From Alphaproteobacteria bacterium (GTDB taxonomy: Bacteria > Pseudomonadota > Alphaproteobacteria > UBA8366 > Aestuariispiraceae): a stretch of 64,000 bases of DNA. Position numbers and translations under genes: made by a program. The notes beneath the pieces were generated by a model, which saw nothing but the letters and a program-made list of their open reading frames with translations, was not told the origin of the DNA and ran no database searches. The number at the start of each line of letters is the position of its first letter. The first letter of the stretch is position 1. Positions 26,389 to 35,840 of this stretch are shown one piece after another. The stretch covers positions 1 to 64,000 of the forward strand of contig SPJV01000214.1 of the NCBI GenBank assembly GCA_006844765.1, written 5' to 3'.

Positions 26389-28283
26389 CAGCCGGTCTCC
26401 TCATCCGTATTCACCGCTGCTTCTGGAATAATATCCGAAGGTTCCCAACGCGGTGTAAGCCGTAGGGTCTCGTCCAACACATCACGGGCGATAGGTGCCG
26501 CCGCCTTAGATCCGCCGCCGCCATGCTCGACCACAACCGAAACCGCAAAGCGTGGATTATCGACGGGGGCATAGCCGACAAACAAAGCGTGGTCACGCAG
26601 CCGCCAAGCGATATCTTCGCCTTTTCGGATACCGGCATCGCGTTCAGCCTGTGAAATTCGACGTACCTGGCTGGTTCCGGTCTTGCCGCCCATGGCAATA
26701 CCTTCCGTCACCAGGGCAGAGCGCCTGGCCGTCCCGCGTGGATGATTGACCACTTGGTCCATCCCTTCCATCACAGTCGCGACATGCTCAGGCTGAAAGC
26801 CCAAGGTTTCGAATTGCGGGGCTTCCGGCGGTTTTACGTCTGCCCCTTCAATCTGTTCGAGGGTAAGTCGAGGCGTCACGGCCTTGCCGCCATTAACCAG
26901 ACGGCTGGTCATCAAGGCAAGCTGCAGCGGCGTTGAGAGCACATAACCCTGTCCGATGCCGACAATCAGGGATTCTCCAAGATGCCAGGGCTGCCCGCGC
27001 TTCTCTCTCTTCCATTTCTTGGTGGGGATTAGGCCGCTGCGTTCCCCGCTAAGGTCGATCCCGGTCGGCAGCCCCATACCGAGTTTCTTTGCAGTCTCGG
27101 CAATTCGGTCAACACCGATCCGACGTGCAATATCATAGAACCAGACATCACAGCTTTCCCTCAACGCATCAACAAGTTCCATATGCCCATGACCGTATTT
27201 CTTCCAGCAATGGAATTTGCGATCACCCAATTGCACATGGCCGGGGCAAAAAACCCGATGGTCCGCAGGTATCCCATGCTCCAAAGCCGCAAGTGCCACG
27301 GCAATCTTAAATGTAGACCCGGGCGAATACTGGCCGGCAATCGCCTTGTTGGTCAGCGGCCCATGGGGGTTCGTCACAAGGGAATGCCATTCCTCCGCCC
27401 CGATCCCTTCACTGAAAGCGTTGGGGTCATAGGATGGGGTTGAGACGAGCGCCAGCACTTCACCCGTATGGACATCCATCACAACGGCCGAAGCCGCCCT
27501 TTCATCCTTCAGCCGCTCACCGACGAAATCCTGCAGACGCATATCGAGGGTCAGGCGGACTTCTTTCCCGCGCTGTCCTTCCTGCCGGTCGAGCTCGCGG
27601 ATCACCCGACCCAGTGCATTAACCTCGACCTGGCTTGAGCCGCCGGAGCCACGCAGAGCGAGATCATACTCCCGCTCAATACCGTTCTTGCCGATCTTGA
27701 AGCCGGGGAGCTCCAGCAACGGATCGCCGGTGAGTTCCTTCTGCGATACCGCTGCGACATAGCCAAGGACATGGGCCATATTGGCACCATAGGGATAGTG
27801 TCGGGTCTCCCCCACATCGATATTGATGCCGGGGAGATCTGGCGCATTGACGCCAAGACGGCTGACCTCACCCCAACTTAGATTCTCCCGAACCGTGATC
27901 GGGACAAAGGCGCGTTTACGCGCCGCTTCCCGCAACACCCGTTTCCGATCATGTTCACTGAATTCAATCAGCCGTTCCAACCGATGAAGGACATCATCCA
28001 TCGTCGCGGCGGCCTTAGCTTGCTCAGGCACCAATAGGACACGGTAGTTTTGGACGTTGATCGCAACATAGTCACCATTCCGGTCCGCAATGAATCCACG
28101 GGGGGGCGCCAAAAGCCGCCAGTTAATCCGGTTTTCTTCCGCCATGACCTGATAGCGTTCGGATTCCAGGACCTGCAGGTAATAGAGCCGTGACCCCAGT
28201 CCCGCCATCAGCAAGGCTTTACCGCCCAGTAAGAAGGCGGCCCGGCGGGTGAAAAGCTTGGATCTGGTTTTCTCCGGCCTCAT
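26388..28283 (-). CDS. mrdA: Penicillin-binding protein 2 (transpeptidase)
   Basis: 631 residues. One N-terminal anchor helix, a dimerisation domain, then the transpeptidase domain with SPGSTFKIAVAL (S-x-x-K), ESCDVWFYD (SxD/SxN box) and GKTGTSQV (KTG). PBP2 cross-links peptidoglycan during cell elongation with RodA. It overlaps mreD by 4 bp and rodA by 1 bp. The C-terminal 30 residues after the domain are Pro/Glu-rich and probably flexible. Confidence 0.96.
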   Translation of the reverse strand: MRPEKTRSKLFTRRAAFLLGGKALLMAGLGSRLYYLQVLESERYQVMAEENRINWRLLAPPRGFIADRNGDYVAINVQNYRVLLVPEQAKAAATMDDVLHRLERLIEFSEHDRKRVLREAARKRAFVPITVRENLSWGEVSRLGVNAPDLPGINIDVGETRHYPYGANMAHVLGYVAAVSQKELTGDPLLELPGFKIGKNGIEREYDLALRGSGGSSQVEVNALGRVIRELDRQEGQRGKEVRLTLDMRLQDFVGERLKDERAASAVVMDVHTGEVLALVSTPSYDPNAFSEGIGAEEWHSLVTNPHGPLTNKAIAGQYSPGSTFKIAVALAALEHGIPADHRVFCPGHVQLGDRKFHCWKKYGHGHMELVDALRESCDVWFYDIARRIGVDRIAETAKKLGMGLPTGIDLSGERSGLIPTKKWKREKRGQPWHLGESLIVGIGQGYVLSTPLQLALMTSRLVNGGKAVTPRLTLEQIEGADVKPPEAPQFETLGFQPEHVATVMEGMDQVVNHPRGTARRSALVTEGIAMGGKTGTSQVRRISQAERDAGIRKGEDIAWRLRDHALFVGYAPVDNPRFAVSVVVEHGGGGSKAAAPIARDVLDETLRLTPRWEPSDIIPEAAVNTDEETG

Positions 28284-28837
28284 TCAGTACCCGCCTGCGG
28301 CGGTGCCGCCTTGTGGATCTGCGACAGCCCCAACACCACCGGCGGGTAAAGCGCAATTGTGAGCAAAACAGAGAAAACCTGAGCACGGGGATCAATAGGC
28401 CAACCAGCCAGGATCGATGCAACGATCCATTTCAAGAGCGCAGCCCCTGCAGCGACCAGCATGAATCCCCACCAAACGACACCAAAGCTTTTGCCATGCA
28501 GGAATTTGCGTTGCGAGACGACCAACCCATAGACGATCAACAAGGTGAATGCCGTCAATCCCAAATGCCCACCGGCCAGAAGGTCCTTCAGTAAACCTAT
28601 GCCGAACACAGCAATGGCTGGTGTAAGCTCGGGCCGATAAATCGCCCAGTAATAGATCGCCATCAGTGTCCAGGCCGGCGTCAGCAATTCAATATCCGGT
28701 AGACGCAGCGGAACCGCTGCAAGGAAGGTCAGAAAAGCCAAACTAAGAATCGGAATGAGGCCGCGCGCGAATATATCAACGCGTCCCAGAAGCCCTCCGC
28801 GTGCGGAAGCTCCCGCTATCGCATTCCGTCGTCGCAT
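28280..28837 (-). CDS. mreD: Rod shape-determining protein MreD
   Basis: 185 residues, five to six hydrophobic helices; PAWTLMAIYYWAIYRPE in the first half and AVFGIGLLKDLLAGGHLGL, the most conserved part of MreD, in the middle. Integral membrane component of the elongasome. It sits between mreC (61 bp upstream) and mrdA (4-bp overlap), as expected. Confidence 0.92.
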   Translation of the reverse strand: MRRRNAIAGASARGGLLGRVDIFARGLIPILSLAFLTFLAAVPLRLPDIELLTPAWTLMAIYYWAIYRPELTPAIAVFGIGLLKDLLAGGHLGLTAFTLLIVYGLVVSQRKFLHGKSFGVVWWGFMLVAAGAALLKWIVASILAGWPIDPRAQVFSVLLTIALYPPVVLGLSQIHKAAPPQAGTE

Positions 28838-28898
28838 TGCTGCCCGCCATTGAGCCGCCGGTCACACCGGCGTTGGTCAAACCAAGTTAAGGCCGAAG

Positions 28899-29765
28899 TT
28901 ATCTCGGTCTCGGCGTTTCTTCCGCTAGGATACCACGTAGGCCAAAATCCAGAAGCCTCAGGAATTCGAGTTTCGTCGCTGTAGCGAAAGGATCAATCTC
29001 CAGCCCTTGTGCATCCATCCGCGCGACCGATCCGACCGGGATACCTGGCGGAAAAGCACCACCATCGCCGGAAGTTACAACGCGATCACCGGGCACAACG
29101 CCTGAATTGGCGCTCAAATATTCAAGCCGGGGATGCATCGTGTTATTCCCGATCAATATCCCGCGAGATCGCGTCCGTTCCACCATTACCGGGATTCGGC
29201 TGTTAAGGTCAGTCAGCAACAATACCCGTGATGACCGACTGCCAACATCCGATACACGCCCGATCAAGCCGTTACCAGTAACCGCGACCTGGCCCTTACG
29301 GACTCCCTGTTGACTGCCGGCACTGATTATCACCGTTCTGACGAAGGTTCCGCCCAGCCCAATCACCCGCGCGGTAACGAAACGTTCGACATCCGGTCGC
29401 TGAAAAGCCAAGAGGGATTGGAGCTGTTGGTTTTCAATCTCGAGCTGACGGGCCACGGCCTGCCACTGTAGAAGCCGTTCATTTTCCAGTCGTAACCGCT
29501 GATTTTCCTGATGGACATCACGCAAAGCAATGACATTGGCAGTCAGCTTATCGACAGCGGCAATCGGCTGAGATACCGCATCAAGGATCGGCGCGACCGC
29601 ATCCGTGACGGCGATGCGGGCTTCTTCGAAAATACGGGGATCGGTGCGGCCTGCCAGCATCACGGCGATAGCCGCGGCGATCAAAAGAACAAAGGTGAAG
29701 CGTTGCGCCAGGGTGCGCAGAGGCTGCGCCACACGAACTGCAGATCCTGCTCTTTGTTGCTTCAC
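28899..29765 (-). CDS. mreC: Rod shape-determining protein MreC
   Basis: 288 residues from a GTG at 29765. One signal-anchor helix (FTFVLLIAAAIAVMLAG), a coiled coil (VHQENQRLRLENERLLQWQ) and the periplasmic double beta-barrel, with RVIGLGGTFVRTVIISAGSQ and VTSGDGGAFPPGIPVG. It links MreB filaments to PBP2 and MreD. 153 bp separates it from mreB, room for an internal promoter. The C-terminus stops soon after the second barrel. Confidence 0.94.
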   Translation of the reverse strand: MKQQRAGSAVRVAQPLRTLAQRFTFVLLIAAAIAVMLAGRTDPRIFEEARIAVTDAVAPILDAVSQPIAAVDKLTANVIALRDVHQENQRLRLENERLLQWQAVARQLEIENQQLQSLLAFQRPDVERFVTARVIGLGGTFVRTVIISAGSQQGVRKGQVAVTGNGLIGRVSDVGSRSSRVLLLTDLNSRIPVMVERTRSRGILIGNNTMHPRLEYLSANSGVVPGDRVVTSGDGGAFPPGIPVGSVARMDAQGLEIDPFATATKLEFLRLLDFGLRGILAEETPRPR

Positions 29766-29918
29766 GACCTCTGACTCACGACAGATATTGTCTCACGAAA
29801 GCTATATCCCGCCCAAGACTGCAGCAAAGTATATTAGCCGAAGTATCTTAACGATTACTTAAATTCACCGATTCGGAAACCCTAAAGTCTACGCAACATC
29901 AAAATCAACTGTATTTAA

Positions 29919-30959
29919 TCAGTACATACTGATCAAAACGTTCTTAAGTGTTCGCATTTCTTCAAGGCATCGCCCCGTCCCAAGCGCCACGCAACTCAAC
30001 GCATCATCCGCGATCGAAACCGGCAATCCAGTCGAATGGCGCAGTACATAATCGAGGTTCCGCAACATGCCCCCGCCGCCAGTCAGAACAATGCCCTTGT
30101 CGACGATATCAGCCGCCAATTCCGGTGGCGTCTGCTCCAGCGCTACCTTCACAGCTTCGATAATCGCACCAACCGGTTCGTTCAGACTTTCCGCAATCTG
30201 CCGTTCGGAGATGTTGAGTTCCTTCGGCACGCCATTCATCAGGTCGCGCCCTTTGATTTCCATCTGCATGCCATCGCCTTCATCCGGCTGGCAGGCGGAT
30301 CCGATCTGCTTCTTGATCCGTTCGGCGGACCCTTCCCCGACGAGCAGATTATGATTGCGGCGGATATAAGCGATGATGGCTTCATCCATCTTATCGCCAC
30401 CGACCCGGACAGAGCGGGAATAAACGATGCCGCCAAGCGAGAGAACCGCAACCTCGGTCGTGCCCCCGCCGATATCAACAACCATGGAGCCCGTTGGCTC
30501 GGTCACCGGAAGCTGAGCACCAATTGCGGCTGCCATCGGTTCCTCGATCAGGAAGACCCGGCGCGCGCCGGCGCTTTCAGCAGATTCCTGAATGGCGCGG
30601 CGTTCGACCGCTGTTGACCCGGACGGCACACAAACAATGACCTGCGGGCTGGCGAAGCTGCGGCGGTTATGAACCTTGCGAATGAAATGCTTGATCATTT
30701 CTTCGGCGACTTCGAAATCCGCGATGACACCGTCGCGCAGAGGTCGGATCGCCTGAATGTTGCCGGGTGTACGTCCCAGCATCATTTTCGCCTCATCCCC
30801 AACGGCGAGAACTTGTTTCTTACCCTTGACCTCGACAATCGCCACCACTGAAGGCTCGTTCAGGACGATCCCACGCCCCTTCACATAGACCAGCGTGTTA
30901 GCCGTACCGAGATCAATCGCCATATCGGCGCTGAGAAAACCGAGAAGACGCGAGAACAT
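29919..30959 (-). CDS. mreB: Rod shape-determining actin homologue MreB
   Basis: 346 residues, usual length. Actin-type ATPase motifs: MAIDLGTANTLVYVKGRG (phosphate 1), VVDIGGGTTEVAVLSLGG (phosphate 2) and VLTGGGGMLRNLD (adenosine). An N-terminal MFSRLLGFLS amphipathic start would bind membrane. First gene of the mreBCD-mrdA-rodA run. Polymerises under the inner membrane to guide lateral wall synthesis. Confidence 0.97.
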   Translation of the reverse strand: MFSRLLGFLSADMAIDLGTANTLVYVKGRGIVLNEPSVVAIVEVKGKKQVLAVGDEAKMMLGRTPGNIQAIRPLRDGVIADFEVAEEMIKHFIRKVHNRRSFASPQVIVCVPSGSTAVERRAIQESAESAGARRVFLIEEPMAAAIGAQLPVTEPTGSMVVDIGGGTTEVAVLSLGGIVYSRSVRVGGDKMDEAIIAYIRRNHNLLVGEGSAERIKKQIGSACQPDEGDGMQMEIKGRDLMNGVPKELNISERQIAESLNEPVGAIIEAVKVALEQTPPELAADIVDKGIVLTGGGGMLRNLDYVLRHSTGLPVSIADDALSCVALGTGRCLEEMRTLKNVLISMY

Positions 30960-31370
30960 CCTATCCGAATACCTTCCAGAATGAGATCAAACCAAACCAA
31001 CCAAATATCTCAGGGCAACTGAGTGGCGGTTACAGCACCATGTTTGGCACCTTAACGCCCAACCCTTTAACAAACCCCACACGAGACACCCAAGAATCGG
31101 TTCGGAATCACTCTGTGAAACGACACCCAATCAAACCTTTGGCAATCGTCTGGGATCAGACCATTCGATTACGCCGATTCATCGTTTCAAACAATGACTA
31201 TTTCCCCGGAAACACTGGGATTTTAAGGATCACCGAGCAATAAGGCGAAAGCGTGGCAACGCTTTCGCCTCAATCGCGCCGTAACGCCTTTGCATCGTCA
31301 AGCCCGGGATGCCGACCCCACTATCGCGTAGCGACGAGCGGAGATCAGCACCACTGGCTTGGAATAGACC
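30960..31370. other. Intergenic region between ilvC end and mreB start
   Basis: 411 bp without a convincing gene. A 67-codon plus-strand frame (31040-31243) has no ribosome site or recognisable protein. The part next to mreB must hold that operon's promoter; the part next to ilvC holds the terminator hairpin at 31244-31269. Nothing else recognised. Confidence 0.6.
31244..31269 (-). terminator. Terminator hairpin downstream of ilvC
   Basis: A perfect 10-bp inverted repeat GGCGAAAGCG / CGCTTTCGCC around a 6-base loop. Read on the minus strand it is followed by TTATT, so it can end ilvC transcription about 100 bp after the stop codon. The weak T-run makes efficiency uncertain. Confidence 0.65.
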
Positions 31371-32390
31371 CTAGTTCTTAGACTTGTCGACCAGAGCTTT
31401 ATCGGAAATCCACGGCATCATGGCCCGCAGTTTTTCACCGACATCTTCGATGGAATGCGCGTCGTTGATGCGGCGGGTCGCCTTGAAGCTGGTCTGGTTA
31501 ACCTTGTTCTCCAGCATCCAGTCGCGGGTGAACTTGCCCGACTGAATGTCGTTCAGGACGCGGCGCATTTCGGCACGGGTCTCGTCCGTGATGATCCGCG
31601 GGCCAGTGACATACTCACCATATTCCGCCGTGTTGGAGATCGAGTAGTTCATGTTCGCGATGCCACCTTCATAGATCAGGTCGACGATCAGCTTAACTTC
31701 ATGCAAGCATTCGAAATAGGCCATTTCCGGCGCATAACCGGCTTCTACCAGGGTTTCGAAACCGCCACGGATCAATTCGACCAAGCCACCGCACAAAACA
31801 ACCTGCTCACCGAACAAATCGGTTTCACATTCTTCCTTGAAGGTGGTTTCGATGATACCGGCCTTGCCGCCGCCATTGGCGCAAGCATAGGACAGGGCGA
31901 TTTCCAGCGCGTTGCCGGATGCATCACGGTCAACAGCGACCAGGGTCGGCACCCCACCGCCACGCAGGTACTCGGAGCGCACAGTGTGGCCCGGGCCCTT
32001 CGGCGCGATCATGAACACATCAAGGTCACTCCGTGCCTCGATCAGATTGAAATGAACATTCAGGCCATGGGCGAAGCAAATTGCGGCGCCTTCCTTCATG
32101 TTCGCGTGCAGATCATCATTGTAGATGTCGGCCTGCAACTCATCCGGGGTCAGCATCATCACGACGTCAGCCCATACGGCTGCTTCGGACGCGGTCATGC
32201 ATTTGAAGCCCGCAGCTTCCGCCTTGGCGCGTGTGGCAGAGCCTTCACGCAGTGCCACGACGATGTCGGTAACGCCCGAATCCTTCAGGTTTGCCGCATG
32301 GGCATGGCCTTGGCTGCCGTATCCGACAATGGCGACCTTCTTGGTCTTGATGAGGTTCACGTCCGCATCGCGATCGTAATAGACGCGCAT
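31371..32390 (-). CDS. ilvC: Ketol-acid reductoisomerase
   Basis: 339 residues, class I length. Converts acetolactate and acetohydroxybutyrate to dihydroxy acids in valine and isoleucine synthesis, using NADPH and Mg2+. Rossmann motif VAIVGYGSQGHAHAANLKDS, then MMLTPDELQ and MIAPKGPGHTVRSEYL; the knotted C-terminal domain has ETDLFGEQVVLCGG and the metal-binding Glu/Asp residues. Monocistronic here: ilvB/ilvN are not adjacent. The leader (32391-32450) carries GGAAGGAAAA just ahead of the start. Confidence 0.97.
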   Translation of the reverse strand: MRVYYDRDADVNLIKTKKVAIVGYGSQGHAHAANLKDSGVTDIVVALREGSATRAKAEAAGFKCMTASEAAVWADVVMMLTPDELQADIYNDDLHANMKEGAAICFAHGLNVHFNLIEARSDLDVFMIAPKGPGHTVRSEYLRGGGVPTLVAVDRDASGNALEIALSYACANGGGKAGIIETTFKEECETDLFGEQVVLCGGLVELIRGGFETLVEAGYAPEMAYFECLHEVKLIVDLIYEGGIANMNYSISNTAEYGEYVTGPRIITDETRAEMRRVLNDIQSGKFTRDWMLENKVNQTSFKATRRINDAHSIEDVGEKLRAMMPWISDKALVDKSKN

Positions 32391-32450
32391 GATATTTTCC
32401 TTCCAGGCATTCCGGCGCGAGCGTTCTAAGCTCGTCTGATTTCGGGGTGG

Positions 32451-32473
32451 AAAAGGCTCTCCTGAAGGAGGCC
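32451..32473 (-). terminator. Terminator between sulfotransferase-like gene and ilvC
   Basis: On the minus strand, GGCCTCCT-TC-AGGAGAGCC pairs almost fully and is followed by TTTT. It lies about 64 bp after the sulfotransferase-like stop codon and 60 bp before the ilvC start. Alternatively it is an attenuator in the ilvC leader; no Leu/Val/Ile-rich leader peptide was seen. Confidence 0.6.
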
Positions 32474-32536
32474 CAGACCGCTAAAAACGGGCGGTTTTAA
32501 CGCTAAGGGACGGGATGCGCAACGCTTTGCCTGTCA

Positions 32537-34075
32537 TCACTGTTTGGAAAGATGATCATAGGAAGCGAGTGCATCCGCCAGAACAGATTCCGTTGCCTCT
32601 GTGACTTTGACATTCTTGTCGGACTTTACATTGATTGGAACCGAGAATTTCCGGCGTGTTTCCGCCTCCTCTGCGGACCGCAAGGGGAAGGTTTCATGCA
32701 GTAACCGGATGGTATCCGATTGCCCACGGAACAGGCCATCGGATTCGACAGCGTGCAGACAATCATTTGGAAAGGCTGTTTTCACCGCCTCCCAATATTT
32801 CTCGGTGAAAGCGAGGTACCAGGCAATGTGATTGCCCCAATGTGCGGAAAAATCATTTGGATCAAATTCATAACCGCCATCAACCTGACTATAGGGCAGG
32901 CTTGCGATCTGCGCGCAGGCATATTGGCGTTTGATCACCATTGAGCGCATTACATTCGCCGGATCGCGCTTGAAATACGTAATTCGACTGCCGAAAAGTG
33001 CCATGCTAATCGGCGCAAAAACAGAATCCCAGTGGCTGACGATGACGGGCGCGGACCCGGCGCGATAGGCGCTGATCAGTTCCGGCAACCGCAAGAAAAG
33101 ATAAGCCTTCACAAAGGGCATCAGGCTGTCAGGCCCAACATCGCCATTAACGAGTCGCGCGCCGAGCCCCCAACGATGGACCGGCGGCAACTGCCACGAA
33201 AACGAATGAAACGGCAGATAGGCACTGCCATCGAGCCATTGATAGACCGCCGTCGTGCCGGCGCGTCCGGTGGAGATAATCTGTATCGGTCCTGGAACCT
33301 CCGGCGCGTAACGAGACCGCACAGCCTCCAGTTTCGATAGCGCTTCGGCGATCGATGGATCCCTCGCGCAGATTTCAGCACTTTCCCGAACACGCTTCAC
33401 AACCTCCGGCAACCCGTCCGGAATATCGCGCACCGGCTTCGCAAAGGGCCTGTCCGATGAGGGCTCCAGGCAGGTTTGATCCGGTGTGAACGGGTAATAG
33501 CGGGCGACATGCTTTTCCCGACGGATGGCGGCGCGGCCTGCAACGCCAATGGCAGACGCCCCTTCTATGCCGACGCCGTAGCGCAGCGCCTCGTAGGTCA
33601 CCCAAGGCTTCGGCATTACCGTGCGCGCATAGCCAAGCGCCTGGTCGAACGTCTTCTTATCAAGTTGATGGGCCGCCATTAAGAGATAGCGAAGCGCATA
33701 CTCATCCAGTTTCTGATTACGGGCCAGGCTTGAGAGTGTATCCAGCGCGGCGGCAGGATTTCCCGACTGGATAAGGCAGGCCGCTGCCTGGGCGAAAAGG
33801 CCTGATTCCCCCTCCCCCAACTTGAGTTGAAGGCGCCCGCCGGTCAGCAAGTCGCCGCGTCCTATGAAGATTAAACTGCTGAGGAGGATGGCGCGCTCGT
33901 AAGCTGACATCGACGCGGTATGGGGTGAATCCATCGCATGAAAGACGATCCGATCATGCCGCCCCAGTTCCAGATCACTTTTAAGGAAAAACCGCCAATC
34001 CTTCTCCGACGTCCGCCGGATGTCACCGATGGCCGGCATCAAACGTTCGAGGTGAAAATAATCCTCGCCCGCCAT
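32537..34075 (-). CDS. Sulfotransferase-like protein with helical N-terminal domain
   Basis: 512 residues. The second half has the two PAPS-binding signatures of sulfotransferases: a P-loop-like IISTGRAGTTAVYQWL at 267-282 and a 3'-phosphate motif YFKRDPANVMRSM at about 367-379. The first 190 residues look like helical hairpins (LFAQAAACLIQSGNPAAALD and LDEYALRYLLMAAHQLDKK), a TPR-type arrangement. No signal peptide or membrane helix. Sulfated product unknown. It stands alone between the thiamine operon and ilvC, with its own terminator. Confidence 0.72.
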   Translation of the reverse strand: MAGEDYFHLERLMPAIGDIRRTSEKDWRFFLKSDLELGRHDRIVFHAMDSPHTASMSAYERAILLSSLIFIGRGDLLTGGRLQLKLGEGESGLFAQAAACLIQSGNPAAALDTLSSLARNQKLDEYALRYLLMAAHQLDKKTFDQALGYARTVMPKPWVTYEALRYGVGIEGASAIGVAGRAAIRREKHVARYYPFTPDQTCLEPSSDRPFAKPVRDIPDGLPEVVKRVRESAEICARDPSIAEALSKLEAVRSRYAPEVPGPIQIISTGRAGTTAVYQWLDGSAYLPFHSFSWQLPPVHRWGLGARLVNGDVGPDSLMPFVKAYLFLRLPELISAYRAGSAPVIVSHWDSVFAPISMALFGSRITYFKRDPANVMRSMVIKRQYACAQIASLPYSQVDGGYEFDPNDFSAHWGNHIAWYLAFTEKYWEAVKTAFPNDCLHAVESDGLFRGQSDTIRLLHETFPLRSAEEAETRRKFSVPINVKSDKNVKVTEATESVLADALASYDHLSKQ

Positions 34076-34099
34076 GGTCGGGAACTCCCTTTAAGATTA

Positions 34100-34141
34100 C
34101 TCACTGAAAAAGACTACGCAGTGAGAAAGACTACTCAGTGA
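34100..34141. repeat. Short direct and inverted repeat upstream of the sulfotransferase-like gene
   Basis: AAAGACTAC-x-CAGTGA occurs twice, 17 bp apart, and CTCACTG at 34100 is the inverse of CAGTGAG at 34119. The set sits 25-66 bp before the start at 34075, where a promoter or operator would be. Could be a regulator site or chance slippage. Confidence 0.5.
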
Positions 34142-34206
34142 AAGAAGGCAGACCTATCCCGTATCCCGACTCGCATTGTTTCTCAAATACCGACCGTGTC
34201 TGGTCT

Positions 34207-34878
34207 TCATTCAGTTCTTGGTGGAGGCGACATCCCCATATCCCAGAACCCGATTTCCAGCTGTGTTGCGGTTCTGAATATCCCGGCGAGTTGATCGAAA
34301 TTCAGAGTATCGCCTTGCCGCTCAGCCAATTGGTCGAGATAGGATCGTTCAACCGCGATGGCGTCTTGATACTCCTTGCCCGAATACATCTCGATCCAGG
34401 ATCGGTAGCGACCAGAGGTGTCTAGCGCGTCTTCCGCCGCCAGCCAGGAACCAATCTCTCCATAACCCTGACCACAAGGCGCCAAGGCACAGCGAAGCGC
34501 GAGCGGCCCGTGATCCAAGCCGCATTGCATCACATAGTCCGTATACGCCTTGTTTGCCGGCTCGGTCTCCAGAGCCTCCAACTCATCCGGGTTAATCCCC
34601 CAGTCGCGGCAATAGGCGATATGGAGATCAAGCTCGACATCCAACAGCGCGCCCATCGCATCCTTGGCATAGCGGATATCGGCAAGTGTCTCACCTTGAA
34701 CCGCGGCCAAAGCATAACAGCGTGCGAATTCGATCAGGAAGAGATAATCCTGTTTCAGGTAGTGACGAAAGCAGGCTTCCGGCAATGTTCCCGCCCCCAG
34801 TTGCCGAACGAAATCATGGCGGATATAGCCGTCCCAATCATCCTGGCAACTGGCCTTCAGTTGTTCGAAGAGGCTCAC
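34207..34878 (-). CDS. tenA: TenA family aminopyrimidine aminohydrolase / thiaminase II
   Basis: 223 residues. The helical TenA fold is evident from FVRQLGAGTLPEACFRHYLK with QDYLFLIEFARCYALA after it, and from CALAPCGQGYGEIG, where the Cys is the expected nucleophile, and a late Glu (QLEIGFWDMG). TenA hydrolyses the amino group of aminomethyl-pyrimidine from degraded thiamine, giving HMP. Last gene of the thiamine operon, overlapping thiY by 4 bp. The deformylase (YlmB type) that would act before it is not in the window. Confidence 0.93.
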   Translation of the reverse strand: MSLFEQLKASCQDDWDGYIRHDFVRQLGAGTLPEACFRHYLKQDYLFLIEFARCYALAAVQGETLADIRYAKDAMGALLDVELDLHIAYCRDWGINPDELEALETEPANKAYTDYVMQCGLDHGPLALRCALAPCGQGYGEIGSWLAAEDALDTSGRYRSWIEMYSGKEYQDAIAVERSYLDQLAERQGDTLNFDQLAGIFRTATQLEIGFWDMGMSPPPRTE

Positions 34879-35828
34879 TTCGCCGCTCCCAGATCAACGG
34901 CATAGGTCTCCAACGCCGGAATATTGTCGATCAGGCCGCTATCCTTCATGAACGTCGCGAAACGGGTGTAGCGGCTATGATCCAACGCCGCCGGGCGCAA
35001 GGCGAAACGCGGCAGGGTATCCCGCCAAGCCCGTATGTTCAGTTCATCATCCAAGCCCTCTCCGCTTTTGGAGAACATGTCCCAGGACTCTTGGGGGTGG
35101 TTAAGCAGAAACGTGGTCGCATCCGTCAGCGCAGCCAGTAACTTCGGCAAACGCGGGTCATCCAGACGGTCCTTGTTCGCGACCATGATCAACTCGTCAT
35201 AGACCGGCACCCCGTGTTCTTCCGGGTAGAAGGCGATGCCGGGCTTGCCGACAATGTCCATCTGGTTCAGTTCGAAGTTTCGGAACGCGCCGATCACCGC
35301 GTCGACCTGACCGGAGAGGATCGAAGGTGAGAGCGAGAAATTGACATTCACGAGCTCGACATCATCAAGAGACAGCCCCTCTCCCTGCAACATGGCGCCC
35401 AAGAGCGCGTCCTCGAACCCACCGACGGAGAAGCCGACTTTGCGGCCTTTCAGATCGGCGATGGACGAGATCGGCCCGCCCTTCAGCGCGACGAGGGAAT
35501 TGAGCGGCGTTGCAACCAGTGTCCCGATCCGGACAAGCGGCAGCCCCTGCGCGGCCTGGACATGCAACTGCGGTTGATAGGAAACGGCGACCGGGGCCTT
35601 TCCAGCAGCAACGAGTTTCGGTGGGTCATTCGGATCAGCAGGGGCGATCAGTTCGACATCCAGGGCGTGGCGTTCGAAAATTCCGGCTTCCTTGGCGATC
35701 ACCAGGGTCGCGTGATCCGGATTGACGAACCAGTCCAGAAGAACCGTCAGTTTTTCAGCCGCGCGGGCCGGTTGGGACAACAAAACGGCACTGAGAGATG
35801 CCAGGGCTAAAACTTTGATAAACCGCAT
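34875..35828 (-). CDS. thiY: Thiamine-precursor ABC transporter substrate-binding protein (NMT1/ThiY type)
   Basis: 317 residues with a signal peptide (LASLSAVLLSQPARA). The NMT1/THI5-like domain starts LTVLLDWFVNPDHATLVIAK and continues APADPNDPPKLVAAGKAPVA. ThiY binds N-formyl-aminopyrimidine, a thiamine breakdown product, in the periplasm. It is 12 bp downstream of the permease gene and overlaps tenA, which would process the imported pyrimidine. Ligand identity is inferred from family and operon. Confidence 0.9.
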   Translation of the reverse strand: MRFIKVLALASLSAVLLSQPARAAEKLTVLLDWFVNPDHATLVIAKEAGIFERHALDVELIAPADPNDPPKLVAAGKAPVAVSYQPQLHVQAAQGLPLVRIGTLVATPLNSLVALKGGPISSIADLKGRKVGFSVGGFEDALLGAMLQGEGLSLDDVELVNVNFSLSPSILSGQVDAVIGAFRNFELNQMDIVGKPGIAFYPEEHGVPVYDELIMVANKDRLDDPRLPKLLAALTDATTFLLNHPQESWDMFSKSGEGLDDELNIRAWRDTLPRFALRPAALDHSRYTRFATFMKDSGLIDNIPALETYAVDLGAAK

Positions 35829-35840
35829 TCTTCTTCTCCT

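Noticed and set aside
31040..31243. 67-codon plus-strand frame between mreB and ilvC
   Set aside because: No ribosome site, no recognisable protein, and it lies in the mreB promoter area.
31455..32429. Plus-strand open frame of 324 codons over ilvC
   Set aside because: Antisense to ilvC, whose motifs are complete.
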